Shown here: one piece after another, positions 6,706-12,763 of the stretch
How the letters are laid out: the number at the start of each line of letters is the position of its first letter
How positions within the stretch are numbered: the stretch's first letter is position 1
DNA from: a virus
Length of the DNA: 31,023 nucleotides
IMG/VR virus record: IMGVR_UViG_3300025652_009266
Coordinates: 1 to 31,023 of that record
Direction: 5' to 3' (one strand)
Position numbers and translations under genes: made by a program
Notes under the pieces: model-generated
Databases searched by the model: none
What the model was told of the DNA's origin: nothing
Seen by the model: only the letters and a program-made list of their open reading frames with translations

Positions 6706-7188
6706 ATGTTTGGACTTATTACAATGTTACTTAGTACTCTTGGCGCAACCGGGATGGGGTCAACCCTTAAAATCATCGCCGGTATTTTTGATCGGATCGG
6801 TGCTGCAAAAGAATCTAAAGAGAAGCGTGAGATACTCAGAGAAATGGACTTACGTAAAGCTGATGTTGAGTTTCAAAAAGCAGTTTTTGGAGAAGCTAAT
6901 AACGATAACAGCGCTTTTACTCGCGGTACACGTCGTCTTATTGCTCTTATCGGGATGCTCAACTTTTTCGTCATCTCGGTTCTCTGCACCGTCTGGCCGA
7001 GTGTTGAACTCCTCACCTTCAACCCACCCGAAAATAAAGACTATTTCTCCTTCTTATTCGGGCTCATCAAAATACCTATGGGATCAGAAACCGTTGTGGC
7101 AATTACCACCGGTCACATTGCATTAATATCTATTACAATGTTAGGAGCTATTATAGGATTCTACTTTACACCTGGTGGTAGAAAGTAA
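6706..7188 (+). CDS. Holin-like three-helix membrane protein
   Basis: The 160-residue protein has a hydrophobic N-terminus (about 3-27), a charged middle (KESKEKREILREMDLRKAD), then two clear membrane segments (about 78-98 and 128-155) and a short GGRK tail. This resembles the three-helix holins of the gene-transfer-agent/phage holin group (Pfam GTA_holin_3TM), which form membrane lesions at lysis. No endolysin is adjacent, so lysis is inferred from topology alone. The stretch from about 6720 to 7110 is close to 50% GC by hand count of two lines, against about 17% just upstream, suggesting recent acquisition. The ATG at 6701 opens a different, less plausible frame. Confidence 0.5.
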   Translation: MFGLITMLLSTLGATGMGSTLKIIAGIFDRIGAAKESKEKREILREMDLRKADVEFQKAVFGEANNDNSAFTRGTRRLIALIGMLNFFVISVLCTVWPSVELLTFNPPENKDYFSFLFGLIKIPMGSETVVAITTGHIALISITMLGAIIGFYFTPGGRK

Positions 7189-7214
7189 AAAAAACCTACC
7201 GGTATGGTAGGTTT
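7188..7214 (-). terminator. Rho-independent terminator
   Basis: On the minus strand a nine-base-pair stem (AAACCTACC pairing with GGTAGGTTT, 7192-7214) with a five-base loop is followed by a run of T (7187-7194 on the complement). It would end transcription of the small membrane protein gene at 7239-7427. It sits directly after the stop of the convergent holin-like gene but lacks a T-run on the plus strand. Confidence 0.75.
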
Positions 7215-7238
7215 GAATTAAAAGAAAAAACGTATAAT

Positions 7239-7427
7239 CTACTTTTTCTTTGTAGTCTTCTTTTTCTTTAATTTTGCTGCTAATTCTTTAGCTTCTTCTT
7301 CAGCTTTTGCTGCAAACTTTAAAGTATCCTTAACGATTTGCTCAGACTTTGCAGTATTATTGCGGAATGTAAGTGCACCAGTAATAAAACCAGCAATGAA
7401 GATTGTTAATGTAACTAGAATATCCAT
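7239..7427 (-). CDS. Small single-span membrane protein with lysine-rich tail
   Basis: The 62-residue protein has one N-terminal membrane segment (ILVTLTIFIAGFITGALTF, about 3-21), an alanine/glutamate-rich helix (KFAAKAEEEAKELAAKL) and a strongly basic end (KKKKTTKKK). The positive end would lie inside the cell, giving an N-out topology. I do not recognise a family. It lies next to the holin-like gene, so a role in lysis or membrane association is possible. A late-type box precedes the ATG by six bases, and a good terminator follows the stop. Confidence 0.55.
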   Translation of the reverse strand: MDILVTLTIFIAGFITGALTFRNNTAKSEQIVKDTLKFAAKAEEEAKELAAKLKKKKTTKKK

Positions 7428-7433
7428 AAGATA

Positions 7434-7443
7434 ATTATTTAAT
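7434..7443 (-). promoter_or_regulatory. ATTAAATAAT late-promoter-like box
   Basis: Minus-strand ATTAAATAAT ending six bases before the ATG at 7427. The identical string precedes the plus-strand genes at 4342 and 7726. Confidence 0.45.
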
Positions 7444-7465
7444 CCTAAATATGTATATATTCAAC

Positions 7466-7475
7466 AATAAATAAT
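7466..7475 (+). promoter_or_regulatory. AATAAATAAT late-promoter-like box
   Basis: AATAAATAAT ends three bases before the ATG at 7479; no Shine-Dalgarno sequence lies between. Confidence 0.45.
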
Positions 7476-7478
7476 AAT

Positions 7479-7709
7479 ATGAATAAATCAGAATTGAAAA
7501 AGCTTTCTAAGATTGAGTTAGAGAAGTTAGGTAGAACAAAAGGTGTTGAATTAGATAGACGATTTAATAAAAAAACATTAATTGAACAGATAGCTAGTCT
7601 TTTTACAAAAGAGCCTGCAGTTACAACTCCGGTAGAATTAGCAAAACCAGTTAAAGCTGAGACAACATCGCGAAGCTTTCGTGTAAGTCCTGGTAAATCT
7701 AACGCATAA
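7479..7709 (+). CDS. Small SAP/HeH-like domain protein
   Basis: This 76-residue protein begins with two short basic helices (SELKKLSKIELEKLGRTKG, then RRFNKKTLIEQIASLF), the helix-extended loop-helix pattern of SAP, HeH and Rho-N-type domains that bind DNA or RNA. The remainder is a proline-, threonine- and alanine-rich disordered tail. Many phages carry such short domains on structural or DNA-packaging proteins. It sits in a plus-strand pair with the gene at 7726, 16 bases apart, and both have late-type boxes. Nucleic-acid binding is an inference from the helix pattern. Confidence 0.5.
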   Translation: MNKSELKKLSKIELEKLGRTKGVELDRRFNKKTLIEQIASLFTKEPAVTTPVELAKPVKAETTSRSFRVSPGKSNA

Positions 7710-7712
7710 TTT

Positions 7713-7722
7713 ATTAAATAAT
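7713..7722 (+). promoter_or_regulatory. ATTAAATAAT late-promoter-like box
   Basis: Identical to the box before 4342 and ending three bases before the ATG at 7726. It lies just after the previous gene's stop, so the second gene of this pair seems to have its own start site. Confidence 0.45.
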
Positions 7723-7725
7723 AAT

Positions 7726-8070
7726 ATGAGTAATTTATCTTTTAATAATGAGATTGTTTTTGGTGCTGGATCTGCAACTGACGGTGTCTCGGGTATAGCA
7801 GGTAACAATACTTCAAAAATTCTTTATAACGCTGATGATAAGGGTACTAATACTACCGTTGTTACAACATCTGCTACATTAAATGGGACTGAATATGAAT
7901 TAGATTTATTTGCTGGTTATAATGGTAGTACTTTAGCTATTATTGATAAAGATCGCTTTTCAACACAATTTGTTTTTGCATCAGGCGCATCAACTCAAAC
8001 AGAAACAGCTTCTGGTTTTATTTCAGTCAGCCCTACACTTAGGAGATTACATCAATTAGGTTACGTTTAA
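7726..8070 (+). CDS. Virion/decoration-like beta-rich protein
   Basis: The 114-residue protein is rich in glycine, serine, threonine and alanine, has no cysteine, and alternates short beta strands (TVVTTSATLNGTEYELDLFAG, STLAIIDKDRF, TQFVFASGAS). This composition is common in phage structural and decoration proteins. It ends in a charged SPTLRRLHQLGYV tail. I do not recognise a family. A late-type box in front and a strong terminator 20 bases after the stop indicate a short, highly expressed late transcript. Confidence 0.5.
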   Translation: MSNLSFNNEIVFGAGSATDGVSGIAGNNTSKILYNADDKGTNTTVVTTSATLNGTEYELDLFAGYNGSTLAIIDKDRFSTQFVFASGASTQTETASGFISVSPTLRRLHQLGYV

Positions 8071-8089
8071 ACAACAATTTATAGATAGT

Positions 8090-8123
8090 AAAAAAGCCGT
8101 AATATATATTACGGCTTTTTTTT
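8090..8123. terminator. Bidirectional Rho-independent terminator
   Basis: A 14-base-pair stem (8090-8103 pairing with 8108-8121; core AGCCGTAAT/ATTACGGCT) with a four-base loop is flanked by A-run and T-run, so it works in both directions. It separates the convergent virion-like gene (stop 8070) and queE (stop 8125). Confidence 0.88.
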
Positions 8124-8124
8124 A

Positions 8125-8871
8125 TTAGACTTTAAGTGCCATATCCCAGATGACTAACTGCAATCTCGGACTAAACTTAAGCGTATGTTTCTTACATAAC
8201 TCAGCTACCATTGCAGATTTAGCAGTATGCTCTTCTCTACTACCGCAACAAGGCATTAACCATACTCGCTCTCTGCTTACTAAACCAATATCGATATATT
8301 TCTCAAATAGTTCCTTTTCATCTTCTTCACTATTAACGACAAACTTAAAGCATGAGCCGAGTTCGTTATGATATTTTAATACTTCAGGTTTATATCTAAG
8401 TCTTTCTGCATCACCATTATTACTCATCTTAGGAGATACAGTAAATGTTGCGTTATAAACTGAAGCCCAATCAGGAAGAGGCATTAATGAACCGTTCGTT
8501 TCGAAATCAATACGAGGTGAAAATTTAAACCTATCAATAAATGATATTAACCAACTCATTAACCTCTTTTGCTGCAGCAATGGTTCTCCACCGGTAATCT
8601 TTAGTATAGCACCGTCCTTAAGATTCTGTACAAAACCATTGTTCTCATAGTAATTATTAAGTTCATCATATGTATAACGATTTTTAACTGACCATGATAC
8701 AAACGAATCACAACCATGAGGTGAATCTTCGGATGCAAACCCTTTACAAGTAAGATTACACATCGATAATCTCATAAACACGGAAGGTTCCCCTATATAT
8801 TTACCTTCCCCTTCAATCGTATAAAAAACATGATCATCACTCAAGCTTAGCGTCTTATTTAAATCTACCAT
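8125..8871 (-). CDS. queE: 7-carboxy-7-deazaguanine synthase, QueE
   Basis: This 248-residue radical SAM enzyme has FYTIEGEGKYIGEPSVF (16-32), the QueE hallmark, then MCNLTC (C38, C42) with the third cluster cysteine probably C54 in HGCDS, and ITGGEPLL (92-99) for SAM binding. QueE rearranges 6-carboxytetrahydropterin to 7-carboxy-7-deazaguanine. The spacing C-x3-C-x11-C differs from the usual CxxxCxxC; expanded loops are known in some QueE proteins. FolE and QueD in the same region supply the preceding steps. Its promoter places the start at the ATG of MVDLNKT. The product may be used for DNA modification protecting the genome, or for tRNA. Confidence 0.88.
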   Translation of the reverse strand: MVDLNKTLSLSDDHVFYTIEGEGKYIGEPSVFMRLSMCNLTCKGFASEDSPHGCDSFVSWSVKNRYTYDELNNYYENNGFVQNLKDGAILKITGGEPLLQQKRLMSWLISFIDRFKFSPRIDFETNGSLMPLPDWASVYNATFTVSPKMSNNGDAERLRYKPEVLKYHNELGSCFKFVVNSEEDEKELFEKYIDIGLVSRERVWLMPCCGSREEHTAKSAMVAELCKKHTLKFSPRLQLVIWDMALKV

Positions 8872-8877
8872 ACACTA

Positions 8878-8905
8878 ATTATATAATAGTTCCGGTTCAA
8901 ATCAA
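8878..8905 (-). promoter_or_regulatory. Sigma70-like promoter for queE
   Basis: Minus strand TTGATT (8900-8905), 16-base spacer, TATAAT (8878-8883), then TAGTGT and the ATG at 8871. The fifteen bases from the -10 box through the ATG equal those before the DUF366-like gene. Confidence 0.68.
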
Positions 8906-8969
8906 GTTGAATACTATATTTAATTACAGATAACTGTTAACAAATACATTTTTTTACATGTAAAAATTT

Positions 8970-8977
8970 TATAAATA
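8970..8977 (+). promoter_or_regulatory. TATAAATA T4-late-type box before phoH
   Basis: An exact T4 late consensus TATAAATA. With a start point 5-7 bases downstream, transcription would begin next to the second ATG (8985), which favours that codon over the ATG at 8979. Confidence 0.5.
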
Positions 8978-8984
8978 TATGTAT

Positions 8985-9746
8985 ATGGCAACAAAAAAAA
9001 CTACTCGTAAGAGTACTAAAACGGTAAAGAAACAACCCATAGCACAAACAGATTTAAATTTTGAAATACCAAAAGATGGTTGGGATTTAGATTTTAAAAT
9101 AAAACAGGAGTATGATTTAACTCCAAGACAGCAGGAGTTTTTAAATGCTACACTACAACAAACTAATAAAATGTGTATTGTCGATGGACCTGCAGGTACA
9201 GCAAAGACTTATTTAGCTGTTCTTGCTGCTTTAAAGCTTTTAAATACAAGAAGTGTTAATAATATCATATATATTAGATCAATCGTTGAGAGTGCTTCTA
9301 GAAGTATGGGAGCTTTACCTGGTGAATTAGAAGATAAGTTTGCACCATGGTCAATGCCTCTTATTGATAAATTAGAAGAGGTGTTAGTTGGTAATACTGG
9401 TAATAACTTGTTATCTAAAGGTTATATTAAGTGTATTCCAGTTAACTTTACTAGAGGTTTAACGTTTAAAAACGCATGCGTGATAATTGATGAAGCGCAA
9501 AACATGACTAACTCGGAATTAACTACTATATTAACACGATTTGGTGTAGATAGTAAGTATATTGTTGTTGGTGATACCTTTCAAGCTGATATCGGTGAAA
9601 AAAGCGGGTTTAAAGGTATATATAAAGCTTTTGATGACCCAGTTTGCACCGATGAAGGTATTAATACCTTTAAATTCGATGGAGATGATATAGTTCGAAG
9701 TGAAATCTTAAAGTTTATCGTCGAAAGACTCAGTACCGTTAAGTAA
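8985..9746 (+). CDS. phoH: PhoH-like ATPase
   Basis: The protein (253 residues from the chosen ATG) has a lysine-rich N-terminus, TPRQQEFLNA before the P-loop, Walker A GPAGTAKT, the YIRSIVESASRSMGALPGE segment and Walker B VIIDEAQNM, followed by ILTRFGVDSKYIVVGDTFQADI. This is the full PhoH core, the N-terminal half of an SF1-type helicase fold. PhoH is very common in marine phages; its exact role (RNA metabolism or phosphate stress) is unsettled. Its last 39 bases (9708-9746) overlap the convergent gene on the other strand. An alternative start lies six bases upstream at 8979. Confidence 0.92.
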   Translation: MATKKTTRKSTKTVKKQPIAQTDLNFEIPKDGWDLDFKIKQEYDLTPRQQEFLNATLQQTNKMCIVDGPAGTAKTYLAVLAALKLLNTRSVNNIIYIRSIVESASRSMGALPGELEDKFAPWSMPLIDKLEEVLVGNTGNNLLSKGYIKCIPVNFTRGLTFKNACVIIDEAQNMTNSELTTILTRFGVDSKYIVVGDTFQADIGEKSGFKGIYKAFDDPVCTDEGINTFKFDGDDIVRSEILKFIVERLSTVK

Positions 9747-9980
9747 TTCTTTCATCGCTTGCTCTAACCCGACTGGTTGTACATTAATAACCGGTTCAGG
9801 TACCCTTTCTTTAGTCTCTGCAGGTGGTTTAATTGCTTGTTGTATCTGAGAGAAAACATTTGTTTCTAGCTCTATAGATTTAGGATCTCTTTCCCGCGTA
9901 GCTGGCATACTACCAGCAAGTCCAGACATTCCTATAGAATTCTTTTGTACTTTATTTGAATATATGTCCCCCAAGCTCAT
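9708..9980 (-). CDS. Hypothetical 90-residue protein downstream of queD
   Basis: The protein is polar and low in complexity, with a methionine/glycine stretch (SIGMSGLAGSMPATRER), a proline/valine-rich linker and an acidic end (LEQAMKELLNGTESFDDKL) that may form a helix. I recognise no family. Its ATG directly overlaps the queD stop region (both at 9980), so it is coupled to queD and probably translated after it. The last 39 bases are antisense to the end of phoH. Its retention despite that overlap suggests a real gene, but expression is unproven. Confidence 0.55.
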   Translation of the reverse strand: MSLGDIYSNKVQKNSIGMSGLAGSMPATRERDPKSIELETNVFSQIQQAIKPPAETKERVPEPVINVQPVGLEQAMKELLNGTESFDDKL

Positions 9981-10642
9981 TAACTTTTATTCCCCCATGA
10001 TGTACCTGCAAATGGATCACCAAAACCTGTACTTTTCTTATTATATAAACCTGATGCTGGGTGAGGTTTTTCTATAACTGGTTTAACTTCAGCAGCTGCT
10101 TTAACCTCTGGTACTTCAGTAATATTATTTCCAATTACTACAGTATTCGTAGTGATTTCTGATACCGGTTCAGATATTTTTTCTTTTTGTATAATTTGTA
10201 GTTCATCTTGTTCATATATAGCACTATTACCTTCATGCTCCCATACTTCAACTTTAATAAGACGTACGCGGTTATCAGTTGTATCATTTACATATTCACT
10301 AACTGTATTATATACCCATTCAGCGGTCCTTTCAATACCAACACCTTTTTTAGCAATGCGAAGATCAATCATACCTTTAGTAGACATCAACTCAAACATA
10401 CTTAATTCAGGGTCATCAGCTGCTACAACAGTTGTATGGTCAAATTGCTTCTCTAATAATTTCTTAATCTCTCTACAACCACCAAAATCAAATACCCAAT
10501 TTTTATCATCTAATTCATCAGCTGTAAACCATAACTTACATTGTAAACGATAACCGTGAATTAACTTACAATGACTATCTGCTCTCCATTGACGAAAAGC
10601 AGTTGATCCCATAGGAATAATTTTAGTTGATACATATCTCAT
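9980..10642 (-). CDS. queD: 6-carboxytetrahydropterin synthase-like, QueD
   Basis: Residues 1-140 form a 6-pyruvoyl-tetrahydropterin-synthase fold: AFRQWRADSHCKLIHGYRLQCKLWF (in pieces: H24, C25, HGY 29-31), FDFGGCREIKKLLEKQFDHTTV (DH 68-69) and VEVWEHE (131-137). QueD converts 7,8-dihydroneopterin triphosphate to 6-carboxytetrahydropterin using a Zn ion held by histidines. The usual HGH is HGY here, so one zinc ligand is changed. Residues 141-220 are a disordered tail rich in V, P and K ending GDPFAGTSWGNKS, absent from cellular QueD. The promoter at 10649-10676 fits this start. Confidence 0.8.
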   Translation of the reverse strand: MRYVSTKIIPMGSTAFRQWRADSHCKLIHGYRLQCKLWFTADELDDKNWVFDFGGCREIKKLLEKQFDHTTVVAADDPELSMFELMSTKGMIDLRIAKKGVGIERTAEWVYNTVSEYVNDTTDNRVRLIKVEVWEHEGNSAIYEQDELQIIQKEKISEPVSEITTNTVVIGNNITEVPEVKAAAEVKPVIEKPHPASGLYNKKSTGFGDPFAGTSWGNKS

Positions 10643-10648
10643 ATATAT

Positions 10649-10676
10649 ATTATGAAGTATATATTGTATTATTCAA
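10649..10676 (-). promoter_or_regulatory. Sigma70-like promoter for queD
   Basis: Minus strand TTGAAT (10671-10676), 16-base spacer, CATAAT (10649-10654), then ATATAT and the ATG at 10642. The six-base gap is the same as in the queE, folE and DUF366 promoters. Confidence 0.58.
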
Positions 10677-10736
10677 CTATTAAATTATTTTTTTTAAAAA
10701 AGTGGATTAATATTTCTAATGATTTATAATACCTTT

Positions 10737-10761
10737 AGGTGGAAGGGAGGAGATGATTTAA
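10737..10761 (+). other. Purine-rich tract with perfect Shine-Dalgarno and two-codon ORF
   Basis: Within the 120-base gap between the queD start and the gene ending at 10763, the plus strand reads AGGTGGAAGGGAGGAG, then ATG ATT TAA. It is the strongest Shine-Dalgarno match seen here, yet it serves only a two-codon frame. The rest of the gap is AT-rich and holds the queD promoter. Confidence 0.4.
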
Positions 10762-10762
10762 G

Positions 10763-11428
10763 TTATTTTCTGAAATAATCTATATCCTTTATATTACCCT
10801 TATTAATGGTATAATTTGAACTCGATTTTTTACGCGTATCATTAACAGTTATCTTATCATCACTCACACTAATTATTTTTACAATGCGCGCAACGTTATC
10901 TTGATCCTTAGCTAACGTTAATGCAATAGTATCACCAGATTTAATGGTATTTAATATATTATCACGCTTACTTAAATTATTATTTGAGGTTGTTTTAGGT
11001 GCTGATGAAGGTAAGATTGTAGAAGATTTAACATAATCACTAGTAGCTGGTTTTTGTGGTTTACGTTTTAATTCCTGTTTTAATTTTTTCGTTTTAAGCC
11101 TTTCTTGTTTAGTCTTTTCTCTCTCACGTTGCATTCGAGCTTTTTCAGTCTGAGCTCCTCTATAACCTTTACCACCTGCTGCAGCTATATCACCGATACC
11201 TTTTGCTAATTTAAATGGTGCTTTTACAACATTACCTACACCGCGCGCGATACTTCCTAAAATACTACCTCCGGAGCGGCGACCTCTTCCTACTGGTTTT
11301 GAATAACGACTAGGACTATTTTCATTTAGTATTTTATTAAACTGACCATTTTTATAACATTTTTCAACTATATTTTCGTTTAAGTTAAATATTTTTTCAG
11401 CTTTTGTAAATAATTCTTTATCGGTCAT
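10763..11428 (-). CDS. Basic phage protein with glycine-rich and coiled segments
   Basis: The 221-residue protein has a helical N-terminus (1-35), a basic glycine-rich part (VGRGRRSGGSILGSIARGVG, 46-65), an amphipathic segment (NVVKAPFKLAKGIGDIAAAGG, 67-86, in two pieces), a highly charged coiled coil (94-127) and a small beta-rich end (SGDTIALTLAKD...ARIVKIISVSDDKITVND, 164-197) resembling an SH3-like or KOW-like barrel. I recognise no family. The high positive charge suggests binding to DNA, RNA or membrane, as in internal virion proteins. Its start codon overlaps the -35 region of the divergent folE promoter. Confidence 0.5.
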   Translation of the reverse strand: MTDKELFTKAEKIFNLNENIVEKCYKNGQFNKILNENSPSRYSKPVGRGRRSGGSILGSIARGVGNVVKAPFKLAKGIGDIAAAGGKGYRGAQTEKARMQREREKTKQERLKTKKLKQELKRKPQKPATSDYVKSSTILPSSAPKTTSNNNLSKRDNILNTIKSGDTIALTLAKDQDNVARIVKIISVSDDKITVNDTRKKSSSNYTINKGNIKDIDYFRK

Positions 11429-11455
11429 TGAAATATTTAATCAATAATATATAAT
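11428..11455 (+). promoter_or_regulatory. Sigma70-like promoter for folE
   Basis: TTGAAA (11428-11433), 16-base spacer, TATAAT (11450-11455), then ATATGT and the ATG at 11462. The -35 box overlaps the start codon of the divergent basic-protein gene. Confidence 0.65.
11432..11441 (-). promoter_or_regulatory. ATTAAATATT box before the basic-protein gene
   Basis: Late-type box on the minus strand ending three bases before the ATG at 11428 and lying inside the spacer of the divergent folE promoter. Early and late transcription from this gap would be mutually exclusive. Confidence 0.4.
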
Positions 11456-11461
11456 ATATGT

Positions 11462-12112
11462 ATGTCAGATAGAGTTAAAATTACGAAATTACCAACAGCT
11501 AACGGTAATATGCCGTTAACAGATAACGAAAAGGCGGATGTCATCAATGATGCTACATTTGCTTATGAAAAATTCCTGGATGCATTACGTATTGATTGGC
11601 GTAAAGACCCTAATAGTGATAATACACCTAGACGTGTTGCAAAAGCTTATGTAAATGATATTGCAGCAGGTTGCTATAATGAATTACCTAATATTACTGC
11701 ATTCCCGTCTGATGGATATGATGGGATGGTATTTCAAGGTGGTATACCAGTTAAGAGTTTATGCTCTCATCATCACCTCGCTTTTACAGGTAGGTGTCAC
11801 GTTGCTTATATTCCATCTGCAGACGGAAAGGTTATTGGATTGAGTAAGCTTAATCGGATTGTTGAGCATTACGCTCGTCGACCTCAGATCCAAGAAGGTC
11901 TTACAGTTCAAATCCATGAAGCTATTAGCAAGATTTGCGAAGGTAATAAAGGTGTTGCAGTGATGTTAACTGCAACTCATACATGCGCATGTCTCAGAGG
12001 TGTTAAGCATGATGGTTGCGAGATGAAGACATCAAAGCTTACTGGTGACTTTATGAGTGATTCATCTACTAGAAGTGAATTCTATCAGTTTGTAGCTGAT
12101 ATGAAGAGTTAA
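11462..12112 (+). CDS. folE: GTP cyclohydrolase I, FolE
   Basis: The 216-residue protein shows the FolE core: NTPRRVAKAY (54-63), SLCSHHHLAFTGRCHVAYIP (99-118) with zinc ligands C101 and H104, KVIGLSKLNRIVEHYARRPQ (123-142), QEGLTVQIHEAI and ATHTCACLRG (171-180) with the third ligand C175. It converts GTP to 7,8-dihydroneopterin triphosphate, the shared first step for folate and for 7-deazaguanine. With QueD and QueE present it most likely feeds the latter. The stop lies directly beside the stop of the convergent protease gene. Length is typical for the family. Confidence 0.93.
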   Translation: MSDRVKITKLPTANGNMPLTDNEKADVINDATFAYEKFLDALRIDWRKDPNSDNTPRRVAKAYVNDIAAGCYNELPNITAFPSDGYDGMVFQGGIPVKSLCSHHHLAFTGRCHVAYIPSADGKVIGLSKLNRIVEHYARRPQIQEGLTVQIHEAISKICEGNKGVAVMLTATHTCACLRGVKHDGCEMKTSKLTGDFMSDSSTRSEFYQFVADMKS

Positions 12113-12529
12113 TTAGTCTAAATTGTTTTGCTTGGTGACGTCGATGACGCCGCCAAGCTCTTCAATAAAATCCTTACCAACGAGTATTTTATACTCGTTT
12201 TCTGTTCTATCACCTATAGAGAATTTTGTATTAGGGTGTAATTCATCACCTATTTTAATATCAAACTCTACAACCGGTCTTTGCTCTATATTACCTGATC
12301 CGATATTAATGTCGATTAACTCAACTACTGGTTTGGTAATCGTCTGCCCATTAACAGTCTCAAACGTAGCTTTATCACCATTATGGTCTATATTTACACC
12401 ATGTAAGACATTGTAAGCCCCATTGCCGCTATCAATCTTAGCTTCAATGGGACCTAGTTCTTCAAACTCTATGGTTTCTATTAATCCAAGAGGTTTGTTT
12501 GATTCAAAATAATGTTTAAAGGTAATCAC
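12113..12529 (-). CDS. Retropepsin-like aspartic protease (RimK-associated Zn_protease family)
   Basis: This 138-residue protein has the pattern of the small ATP-dependent-zinc-protease/retropepsin-like family (PF05618): EAKIDSGNGAYNVLHG (29-44) with catalytic-type D33-S-G, RPVVEFDIKIGD, then YKILVGKDFIEELGGVIDV near the end. Related proteins are single-domain aspartic proteases that work as dimers; phage copies may mature virion proteins, but the target is unknown. The start is GTG (complement of 12527-12529), with ATAAATAAT three bases upstream; no ATG gives this N-terminus. It follows the Hc1-like gene by eight bases. Confidence 0.72.
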   Translation of the reverse strand: MITFKHYFESNKPLGLIETIEFEELGPIEAKIDSGNGAYNVLHGVNIDHNGDKATFETVNGQTITKPVVELIDINIGSGNIEQRPVVEFDIKIGDELHPNTKFSIGDRTENEYKILVGKDFIEELGGVIDVTKQNNLD

Positions 12530-12532
12530 ATT

Positions 12533-12541
12533 ATTATTTAT
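12533..12541 (-). promoter_or_regulatory. ATAAATAAT late-promoter-like box
   Basis: Minus-strand ATAAATAAT ends three bases before the GTG start at 12529 and overlaps the stop codon of the upstream Hc1-like gene. Confidence 0.42.
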
Positions 12542-12726
12542 GCTTTACCTTCGTTCTTCTTCTCTTGAATTTGCTTACGAATATCTTTCGTAAGTTTTGC
12601 AATCTCTAGAAGAGCCTTCCTAGCTCTTGTACCTGCAGCTCCTACCCCCTTCTCGTTAAATTTTTCAATTTCTTCTTGAAAAATATTATACTGTTCTGTT
12701 AGATCATTAATAAGTTCTGTATTCAT
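12538..12726 (-). CDS. Histone H1-like Hc1-family protein
   Basis: The 62-residue protein matches the Hc1 pattern: helix LINDLTEQYNIFQEEIEKF, then KGVGAAGTRARKALLEIAKL (26-45) and TKDIRKQIQEKKNEGKA. Hc1 proteins, named from the chlamydial histone-like protein, compact DNA; short versions with the AAGTRARKAL motif occur in marine phages and bacteria. It may coat phage or host DNA. The gene sits just upstream of the protease gene, an arrangement compatible with a virion-assembly role. The tail is shorter than in chlamydial Hc1. Confidence 0.72.
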   Translation of the reverse strand: MNTELINDLTEQYNIFQEEIEKFNEKGVGAAGTRARKALLEIAKLTKDIRKQIQEKKNEGKA

Positions 12727-12763
12727 AATAATATACTTACATTTTTTTAAAAATAAAACAACC

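Noticed and set aside
6701-7126. Alternative frame starting five bases before the holin-like gene
   Set aside because: It encodes an irregular serine/leucine-rich product, whereas the frame at 6706 gives a coherent membrane protein.
10152-10553. Plus-strand open frame of 133 codons
   Set aside because: Lies wholly inside queD on the other strand and has serine-rich, shadow-like content without a start signal.
12123-12416. Plus-strand open frame of 97 codons
   Set aside because: Antisense to the protease gene whose catalytic motifs are clear.
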